Positions 55,801 through 64,000 of a stretch of DNA of 64,000 nt are shown in pieces. The position numbers were made by a program, and so were the translations under genes. The DNA lies in the NCBI RefSeq assembly GCF_002283365.1, contig NZ_MQWD01000001.1, forward strand, positions 869,694 through 933,693, in the 5' to 3' direction. A model generated the notes under the pieces. The model saw only the letters and a program-made list of their open reading frames with translations. It was not told the origin of the DNA and made no database searches. The first letter of the stretch is position 1. Each line of letters starts with the position of its first letter. This stretch comes from Rubrivirga marina (GTDB lineage: Bacteria > Bacteroidota > Rhodothermia > Rhodothermales > Rubricoccaceae).

Positions 55801-56625
55801 ATGTCGACCTCAGGAACGATTCGCCGTACCGGCCGCCTCGTGCGGTCGTGGCTCGGAGCGTTCCGCACGCCGCCCGAGGCCGGCCCGGCGCCGGTGGTCG
55901 ACGAGGTGACCGAGCGCGGGGTGGCCCGCCGCGACGTCGAGTCGCTCGTGGGGATGCCCGTCGGCGACCTCGACCTGTACGAGCACGCGCTCCGCCACCG
56001 GTCCCTCTTCCGGGGCCTCACGACCGACGGCACCGAGTCGAACGAGCGGCTCGAGTTCCTCGGCGACGCCGTCCTCGGGACGATCGTGGCCGACGTCCTG
56101 TACCGCCGGTTCCCCGACCGCGCCGAGGGCCTCCTCACGCGCACGCGGGCGACGCTCGTCAACGGGAAGGCGCTGGCGGGCTACGCCGAGGCCCTCGGGC
56201 TCGGACCGCTCATCCTGATGAGTGAGAACATGGACAGCTCGGAGGGCCGGTCGAACCAGACGATCCTCGCGGACGCCTTCGAGGCCATCGTCGGGGCCGT
56301 CTACCTCGACCTCGGGTTCTCCGCGGCCCGCCGGTTCGTGACCGACGTCCTCGACCGGTGCGTGGACCTGGAGGAGGCCGCGGCCGACCGGAGCAACCAC
56401 AAGAGCCGGCTCCTGGAGCACGTCCAGGGCCTCGGCCTCGACCAGCCGACCTACGAGGTGGTCTCGGAGGAGGGCCCGAGCCACGACCGCTGGTTCACGG
56501 TCGCCGCCGTCGTCGCGGGCGAGCGGCTCGGGGAAGGCGAGGACCGCTCGAAAAAGGGGGCCGAGCAGGCCGCGGCGCGCGAGGCGCTCGCCACGCTCCG
56601 CGATCGAGAGAAGGCCGAAGCGTAG
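55801..56625 (+). CDS. rnc: Ribonuclease III
   Basis: A 274-residue double-stranded-RNA endonuclease that processes rRNA precursors, such as the stems flanking 16S and 23S in this window. The signature [13 protein letters not shown] is near residue 81, the second acidic cluster is [16 protein letters not shown], and the C-terminal dsRNA-binding domain is [39 protein letters not shown]. About 40 N-terminal residues, basic then Pro-rich, precede the catalytic domain, longer than in E. coli. The ATG before [11 protein letters not shown] is used; the frame is open upstream without homology. Confidence 0.94.
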   Translation: MSTSGTIRRTGRLVRSWLGAFRTPPEAGPAPVVDEVTERGVARRDVESLVGMPVGDLDLYEHALRHRSLFRGLTTDGTESNERLEFLGDAVLGTIVADVLYRRFPDRAEGLLTRTRATLVNGKALAGYAEALGLGPLILMSENMDSSEGRSNQTILADAFEAIVGAVYLDLGFSAARRFVTDVLDRCVDLEEAAADRSNHKSRLLEHVQGLGLDQPTYEVVSEEGPSHDRWFTVAAVVAGERLGEGEDRSKKGAEQAAAREALATLRDREKAEA

Positions 56626-56636
56626 GCCGGCCCCCG

Positions 56637-56656
56637 CCGCCTCGGCGCCGAGGCGG
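56637..56656. repeat. GC-rich intergenic palindrome, tight form
   Basis: CCGCCTCGGC / GCCGAGGCGG without loop, 11 bp after the rnc stop, with right flank GGCCGGG. Confidence 0.93.
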
Positions 56657-56840
56657 GCCGGGCCGCCTCGTTCTAGAGGGGTCCGGGCAAGCCCATCCCG
56701 GTCCACCCGACGCGTCTCTCCGGTCGATGCCCCGAGGCGGGGCGGGCGGAGCGCCTGGGGAGGCCGGGCGAACTCCCGGTGAGGCGGACCGCTCGCCGCC
56801 GGGTTGGCGTTATTTCCGCCCAGCCCCCCACCCGGTCCCG

Positions 56841-59690
<2,850 letters not shown>

Positions 59691-59700
59691 GCCGGCCCCG

Positions 59701-59722
59701 CCCGCCTCGACGCCGAGGCGGG
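59701..59722. repeat. GC-rich intergenic palindrome, 4-nt loop
   Basis: CCCGCCTCG / CGAGGCGGG around ACGC, 10 bp after the gcvP stop and 15 bp from the stop of the convergent 53-residue ORF. The right flank GGCCGGCC pairs partly with the left GGCCCC. Confidence 0.92.
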
Positions 59723-59737
59723 CCGGCCCGGTCCGGT

Positions 59738-59899
59738 TCAGCCCTCCGTCTCGGCGTCCTCTCGCACGTCGGCCTCGAGCGCGTTGGCCGCCCGTCGGAT
59801 CGCCTCGGCGAGCGGCCGCTTCCCTTGGGCTTCCAGCGTGATCGCGTACCGCCGGAGCTGGCGGACGTCGGGGTCCTCTCGGTCTAGGTCGTCTTCCAT
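59738..59899 (-). CDS. Small charged hypothetical protein (53 residues)
   Basis: A short ORF with the G/C-rich third codon positions of the neighbouring genes. The sequence is helical and highly charged (MEDDLDREDPDVRQLRR, then YAITLEAQGKRPLAEAIRRAANAL, ending DAETEG). I recognise no family. It is flanked by a palindrome at its 3' end, where genes here usually carry one, and by a terminator hairpin upstream that closes the HEAT-repeat gene. Both support a real gene with its own promoter. Confidence 0.5.
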   Translation of the reverse strand: MEDDLDREDPDVRQLRRYAITLEAQGKRPLAEAIRRAANALEADVREDAETEG

Positions 59900-59932
59900 G
59901 GTCCCATGTCGTGAGCTTACAGCAACATAGAC

Positions 59933-59966
59933 ATGCGCCCCGCCGGCCGAAGCCGACGGGGCGCAT
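59933..59966 (-). terminator. Terminator hairpin after the HEAT-repeat gene
   Basis: Perfect 10-bp stem (ATGCGCCCCG / CGGGGCGCAT) with a 14-nt loop, 21 bp beyond the stop on the minus strand; the tail is GTCTATGTTG. Confidence 0.7.
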
Positions 59967-59987
59967 TGTTGAAGCAGGGCGGTCGGC

Positions 59988-60503
59988 CTACGGAGTCCTC
60001 TCGGTGAGGGCCCCCTCGATCAGACCCATCAGGGCCGGGTCGTGGCGGAGCGCGTACGTCCCGTAGTGGTCGACGAGGACCGCCGCGAGGAGGCGTCGGA
60101 CGTTCGGGTGGCCCCGCTGCTCGACCTCAGCCTCGACTTCGGCGCGGAGCGCGGCCATGGCGGCCTCGTCGCCCGACGCCTCGAGCGCACGGAGGGCCAT
60201 GACGCGGAGCCGCTCGTCGGCGTCGGTCCGGTAGACGGAGAGGAGGGCCGGGACCGCCGGTCGGATGTCGGCGCCCTCGACGAAGCCGAGCGTCGCGACC
60301 GCGTGGAGGGCGTCGGTACGGACGCGATCAGACGGGGACTCGAGCGCTTCCACGACGGCGGCGCTGACGCGGAGGGGGGCGTCGGGCGTCCCGGCGAACG
60401 GGGCGGCCCCCAGGAAGGTGGACCGGGGGAACGTGTCGGGTTGGGCGTGGGCGGCCCCGACGAGGGTGCAGACGGCGAGCGCTGCGGTAAGGGGGAGTCT
60501 CAT
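59988..60503 (-). CDS. Secreted HEAT-repeat protein
   Basis: A 171-residue exported protein: Sec signal (LTAALAVCTLVGAAHAQ), then helical HEAT-type repeats (VVEALESPSDRVRTDALHAVATLG, ERLRVMALRALEASGDEAAMAAL, NVRRLLAAVLVDHYG). Such periplasmic HEAT proteins usually mediate protein contacts. No specific partner is suggested by the neighbours. Confidence 0.82.
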   Translation of the reverse strand: MRLPLTAALAVCTLVGAAHAQPDTFPRSTFLGAAPFAGTPDAPLRVSAAVVEALESPSDRVRTDALHAVATLGFVEGADIRPAVPALLSVYRTDADERLRVMALRALEASGDEAAMAALRAEVEAEVEQRGHPNVRRLLAAVLVDHYGTYALRHDPALMGLIEGALTERTP

Positions 60504-60841
60504 GGGAACAGGGGGGAAAGGAGAGCGGCCCTACGCCCCCTGCTCCGGTGGGTTACGCTCTGCTGCACGTCGCCGAGCGCAAGCCCGGGACAGGACCCCT
60601 CGGCGCCGAGGCCGTGACGGTCCAGCGTGTCGTCGTCCGTACGTTCGCGTCGGCCGCGGCTGTGGGAGTGCGCTCCAGCGGTCGCGCCCATCGTATGGGT
60701 TGGTTCCTCGTGCCCCTTGAAGCGCGGGAGAGACGAGGCGTCCGTCAGCCTCCAGAGCGTCCGCGAGGCCGGCGTTGTCGGTTGCCATCGAGTTCAGGCC
60801 CCCTCACGAGACGCGGAGGCCCCTCCCCTCTACTCAACCCC
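60504..60841. other. Gap between the HEAT-repeat and AraC-type genes
   Basis: About 340 bp. The AraC frame stays open through it but the translation (Arg/Pro-rich) does not look like protein. It contains one short palindrome copy. No promoter stands out. Confidence 0.5.
60598..60611. repeat. GC-rich palindrome, short copy
   Basis: CCTCGGCGCCGAGG, the bare core, in the HEAT/AraC divergent gap. Confidence 0.8.
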
Positions 60842-61750
60842 ATGCCGTTGACCGAGCCGACCGATCCGTTCGCGGAGCCCCAGAGCTTTCGTCTGGATTC
60901 GGACGCCCTCCCGGCGGCGCTCCGGCCCTACCTCCGCGAGATCGCCGAGCAGGCGATGCCGGAGCCGATGGAGCCGGTCTCCTTCGCCCTGAGCGCGACG
61001 ACCCTACCGAACCTCAACGTCACGCTGGAGGGACGCGGCCACGTCGTGATGCCGCCTGCGTACGGCGGACGGACCGTTCCGCTCGACCCGTTCTCGCTGG
61101 CGGGCCCTCAGGTACACCCCGTCGTCGTGGAGGTGGCCTCGGCCCTGCGGGGGATGGACGTCCTGTTCTCGCCGGTGGGGCCGTTCGCGCTCCTCGGCGT
61201 GGTGGACTACCGGCTCTCGCCCGACGGGCCGCCGCCGCTCCACGAGGTCGTCCGCCCCGACTTGGCGGAGGAGGTTCAGGCGTGGCGTGACGACGTCCTC
61301 GCGGCGCCTTCCGCGGGGACCCCACCGGCCGAGGCGTTCGCCGCCCGGGCCGCGCGGATCGTCGCGTTTCTCGAGGCGCGGCTGGACGACGTGCCGCGCG
61401 AGGCCGACTTCCTGGGCCGGGCGGTTGACGCCGTCGAGGCCGCCGAGGGGGTGATCGGGATGGCGGCCCTGGCTAGGGAGATGGGCGTGAGCACGGCCAC
61501 GCTCCGTCGACGCTTCGCCGTCATCGGCCTGCCCCTCAAGCGGTTCTCGGCCGTCGTGAGATTCCGCCACGCCCACCTCTTCCTTGCCACGACGCCGGGC
61601 GCGACCTGCGCCGACGCCGTCCACCGCTTCGGCTACGCCGACCAGGCGCACCTCGTCCGCGAGCACCGGCGGTTCTCGGGGGCCCCGCCGACGCGCTGGT
61701 CCATCGCCGACCGCTCGTTCGACCGCCTCGGAGGGCCGCCCGACGCGTGA
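60842..61750 (+). CDS. AraC-family transcriptional regulator
   Basis: A 302-residue regulator with an N-terminal ligand/dimer domain resembling DUF6597 (LNVTLEGRGHVVMPPAYGGRTV, VDVLFSP-type strands) and a C-terminal AraC DNA-binding domain. That domain shows the first helix-turn-helix in GMAALAREMGVSTATLRRRF and the second in CADAVHRFGYADQAHLVREHRRFSGAPPTRW. The effector is unknown. It precedes the selenium-binding-like lipoprotein gene on the same strand by 71 bp and might control it. Confidence 0.88.
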   Translation: MPLTEPTDPFAEPQSFRLDSDALPAALRPYLREIAEQAMPEPMEPVSFALSATTLPNLNVTLEGRGHVVMPPAYGGRTVPLDPFSLAGPQVHPVVVEVASALRGMDVLFSPVGPFALLGVVDYRLSPDGPPPLHEVVRPDLAEEVQAWRDDVLAAPSAGTPPAEAFAARAARIVAFLEARLDDVPREADFLGRAVDAVEAAEGVIGMAALAREMGVSTATLRRRFAVIGLPLKRFSAVVRFRHAHLFLATTPGATCADAVHRFGYADQAHLVREHRRFSGAPPTRWSIADRSFDRLGGPPDA

Positions 61751-61821
61751 GCGAAATGTTCAAGACCTGAGGAGTCCGGCGCCCGATGTTGCGCGCTTCG
61801 TCGGCCACCTCTTGAGGCGCT

Positions 61822-63048
61822 GTGGGTCGCGTACGTCTCGGCTCTCTCCTCGTGGGTACCGTGGCCGCCATCGGCTGCGCCGTGCCGCCTGCCTCCACCG
61901 GGCCGTCTCGAGCGGCGGCCCACGTGTTCGTTTGGACCGGCGACGCCGAGCGGACCGACTCCGACTTCCTCGCCGTCCTCGACGCCGACCCGGCCTCCCC
62001 GACCTACGGCGCCGTCGTCACGACGCTGGCGGTCGACGCCGCGGGGACGGATCCGCACCACACCGACCACCAGATGCCGCCCGATGGCGTGCTCTGGGCC
62101 AACGGCTTCGGGAGCGGCGACGTGTTCCGGTTCGACCTCCGGGACCCGCGCGCGCCGCGCCTGCTCGGTCGGTTCGTGGTCGACGGCCCGTTCATGCACC
62201 CGCACAGTGTCGCACGGCTGGCGGACGGCCGCGTGCTGGCGACGCTCCAGATGCGCGGCCACGCCAACGCCGAGGCGGGCGCGCTCGTGGAGTTGGACGC
62301 CGAGGGCCATCTGCTCCGGGCCTCCGATGCCGCGGACCCCGACGCCGACCCGTTCATCCGCCCATACAGCCTCGCCGTGGTCCCGGCGCTCGACCGCGTG
62401 GTGACGACCAGCGCGGACATGCACGCGACCGAGCCGAGCCACGTCGTCCAGGTGTGGCGGCTGGGCGACCTGAGCCGCGTGGCGACGGTCCGCCTCCCGC
62501 CCGGCCCGCGCGGCGACGAGGGCGTGGACCCGGCCGAGCCCCGGGTGCTCGCCGACGGCCGGACGGTCCTCGTGTCCACGTTCTCATGCGACCTCTACCG
62601 CCTCGACGATCTCGACACCGACGCGCCCTCGGCCGACTTCGTCCACGGCTTCGCTGGGACGAACTGCGCGCTGCCGGTCGTGGCGGGGCGCTACTGGGTG
62701 CAGACGGTCCCGGACGAGCACGCGCTCGTCGCCCTCGACGTGTCCGACCCCGCCCGCCCGCGCGAGGCCGGGCGGCTGACGCTGGCAGAGACGGACGGGC
62801 CGCACTGGATCGCGCTCGACCCGGGCGGCACGCGGATCGTGATCAGCGGCGGCGGCGGCACGCTGGAGCGCCGCGTGCTCCTCGCCACGCTCGACCCGGC
62901 GACGGGCGCCCTCGCCCTCGACGACCGCTTCCGCGACGCGGGCGCCAGCGCCCCGGGCGTCTCCTTCGACCGGGCCGGCTGGTCACACGGGGCGACCGGC
63001 CCGGCCATCCCTCACGGCGCCGTGTTCAGCCGTCCAGCCTACGAATAG
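61822..63048 (+). CDS. Lipoprotein related to selenium-binding protein 56 / methanethiol oxidase
   Basis: A 408-residue propeller-like protein. It begins with GTG and a lipoprotein-type signal (LGSLLVGTVAAIGCAV, lipobox AIGC). The mature part shows SBP56-type blocks: TDPHHTDHQMPPDGVLWANGF, FMHPHSVARLADGRVLATLQM, the Cys in STFSCDLYRL, and HWIALDPGGTRIVIS. SBP56 relatives include copper-dependent methanethiol oxidase, which uses His ligands in such motifs; function here is by analogy only. The lipid-anchored form would place it in the periplasm or on the surface. The 4-bp gap to the next gene suggests an operon. Confidence 0.78.
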   Translation: MGRVRLGSLLVGTVAAIGCAVPPASTGPSRAAAHVFVWTGDAERTDSDFLAVLDADPASPTYGAVVTTLAVDAAGTDPHHTDHQMPPDGVLWANGFGSGDVFRFDLRDPRAPRLLGRFVVDGPFMHPHSVARLADGRVLATLQMRGHANAEAGALVELDAEGHLLRASDAADPDADPFIRPYSLAVVPALDRVVTTSADMHATEPSHVVQVWRLGDLSRVATVRLPPGPRGDEGVDPAEPRVLADGRTVLVSTFSCDLYRLDDLDTDAPSADFVHGFAGTNCALPVVAGRYWVQTVPDEHALVALDVSDPARPREAGRLTLAETDGPHWIALDPGGTRIVISGGGGTLERRVLLATLDPATGALALDDRFRDAGASAPGVSFDRAGWSHGATGPAIPHGAVFSRPAYE

Positions 63049-63052
63049 GCCG

Positions 63053-64000
63053 ATGCACAGCAGCCTCTCGCTCATCGCGCTGCTTCTGGGGTTCGTCGTC
63101 CGCGCGCAGCCGGCTCCATCAGCGGACGTCGTGGGCGCGCTCGACCGATACGTCCGTGCCGAGATGGAGGCCCGGCACATCCCCGGCCTCGCGCTCGCTG
63201 TCGTCCAGGGCGACTCGGTCGTCTATGCCCGTGGCTATGGGTTCGCCGACCTCGCGCACCGCGTCCTGGCGACCGACTCGACCGCCTTTGTGATCGCCTC
63301 CATCACAAAGACGTTCACTGCGGTCGCCGTGCTGAGTCTGGTGGAGGAGGGGCGCGTGGCCCTCGACGACCCCATCGGCCGGCACGTCGCCGACCTGCCC
63401 GAGGCGTGGCGTGGCGCCACCGTCCGCCAGCTTCTCCAGCAGACGTCGGGCATCAACAGCTTCAACGCTCACGACGCTCCGCCATGTCCATCCGGGGCGA
63501 CGCTGGGCCCGGGCTACACGACGCGCGACGCCCTCGCCGAGGTCGCTTGCCTCCCACTCGACTTCGCGCCCGGCACGGACTGGTCGTACAGCGACTCCGG
63601 CTACCTGCTGCTCGGCCTGCTCCTCGAGACGGTGTCGGGGCAGACGTACGAGGGCCTCCTAGAAAACCGGATCTTCGCGCCGCTCGGGATGACATCCACG
63701 CGGCTGCTAGATGCCGGGGCCATCGTTCCGCAACTCGCTCGCGGGTATACCTGGGAGGACGGAGCGTTCCGCAACGGCCCCGAACTCATCGGAGCCGTGG
63801 AGTTCTCGACCGGCGGTCTTGTCTCCACCGTCCACGATTTGGCCCGGTGGGCGGCGGCGCTCGGGTCGCCGCGGTTGCTCCAGGCGGCGACGTGGGCCGA
63901 GGCCTGGACGCCCGCGCCTGTCGGTGAGGCGGTGTACGGGATGGGCTTCGCGCTGCGACCGGTGGAGGGCCGTCGGCACGTCGGGCACACCGGCGGCGGG
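63053..64000 (+). CDS. Class C beta-lactamase-fold serine hydrolase, 3' end beyond the window
   Basis: The first 316 codons of an exported serine hydrolase. A short Sec signal (LSLIALLLGFVVRAQ) is followed by the penicillin-binding-type active site: SxxK in FVIASITKTFTAVAV near residue 84, the Tyr motif as YSDSGYLLLG near residue 182, and HTGG at the window end, corresponding to the third motif. Relatives include esterases and D-aminopeptidases as well as beta-lactamases; YSDS in place of YxN favours an esterase/peptidase-like member. It probably forms an operon with the preceding lipoprotein gene. Confidence 0.88.
   Translation, partial: MHSSLSLIALLLGFVVRAQPAPSADVVGALDRYVRAEMEARHIPGLALAVVQGDSVVYARGYGFADLAHRVLATDSTAFVIASITKTFTAVAVLSLVEEGRVALDDPIGRHVADLPEAWRGATVRQLLQQTSGINSFNAHDAPPCPSGATLGPGYTTRDALAEVACLPLDFAPGTDWSYSDSGYLLLGLLLETVSGQTYEGLLENRIFAPLGMTSTRLLDAGAIVPQLARGYTWEDGAFRNGPELIGAVEFSTGGLVSTVHDLARWAAALGSPRLLQAATWAEAWTPAPVGEAVYGMGFALRPVEGRRHVGHTGGG

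Noticed and set aside
56657-56840. Possible glycine riboswitch before gcvP
   Set aside because: I looked for the conserved glycine aptamer blocks and did not find them; only short GC dyads are present.
60548-60841. An N-terminal extension of the AraC regulator by 98 codons
   Set aside because: The extension is Arg/Pro-rich with no fold signature and includes a palindrome copy; the inner ATG gives a normal-length protein.

Overview
The window looks like chromosomal DNA of a very GC-rich bacterium of the Bacteroidota side, most likely class Rhodothermia (Rubricoccaceae-like: Rubrivirga/Rubricoccus). Pointers are the 16S rRNA sequence, a PorX-type regulator of the type IX secretion system, a subtilase ending in a type IX C-terminal sorting domain, a B12-regulated TonB receptor beside a beta-propeller lipoprotein, and almost no Shine-Dalgarno leaders. 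The taxon is an inference from gene content; I ran no search. I saw no prophage, insertion sequence or CRISPR array.

Layout. 1-7.6 kb: end of an arsenite methyltransferase (cut by the window edge), a membrane acyltransferase, a J-domain co-chaperone, biotin carboxylase, a tightly overlapping Fur-PhzF-PyrR group and a PASTA membrane protein. 7.6-13.7 kb: one complete rRNA operon (promoter, 16S, tRNA-Ile, tRNA-Ala, 23S, 5S, terminator) with inverted-repeat processing stems around 16S and 23S. 13.7-21.2 kb: thymidylate kinase, a TPR protein, shikimate dehydrogenase, a YfiH/LACC1-type laccase-domain protein, RecJ and two tandem secreted ferritin-like proteins. 21.3-30.6 kb: small stress-type proteins, a subtilase, OsmC, PorX, a flavoprotein reductase, an NTF2-like protein, a secreted endonuclease I and a metzincin-like membrane protein without its catalytic glutamate. 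31-40.5 kb: an active/inactive pair of M16 peptidases, a type IX cargo subtilase, an amidohydrolase, a beta-CASP RNase and two PspB-like small membrane proteins. 40.7-47.4 kb: a lipoprotein, an SDR, a DUF488 protein, a PIG-L deacetylase and a cobalamin uptake operon under a B12 riboswitch. 47.5-59.7 kb: glutamate synthase small and large subunits, an aldehyde dehydrogenase, RNase III and the glycine decarboxylase P-protein. 59.7-64 kb: a 53-residue ORF, a HEAT-repeat protein, an AraC regulator, a selenium-binding-protein-like lipoprotein and the start of a class C beta-lactamase-fold hydrolase.

Two genome-wide features stand out. First, a GC-rich palindrome family (arms CCGCCTCG / CGAGGCGG) recurs at least 23 times, nearly always 1-25 bp from a stop codon, with a sub-class whose loop is always 14 nt, and with copies inside coding sequence. 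Second, the 16S rRNA ends in ATTACCTCTCAC where ATCACCTCCTTA is usual, so the anti-Shine-Dalgarno core is altered. In agreement, most start codons here follow C/T-rich leaders instead of purine-rich ribosome binding sites.

The best candidate functional systems are the B12 operon (riboswitch, BtuB-like receptor, BtuG-like propeller, BFD-like 2Fe-2S protein), the PorX/type IX secretion link, and a Met-rich 34-codon ORF followed by an intrinsic terminator in front of an OsmC gene.
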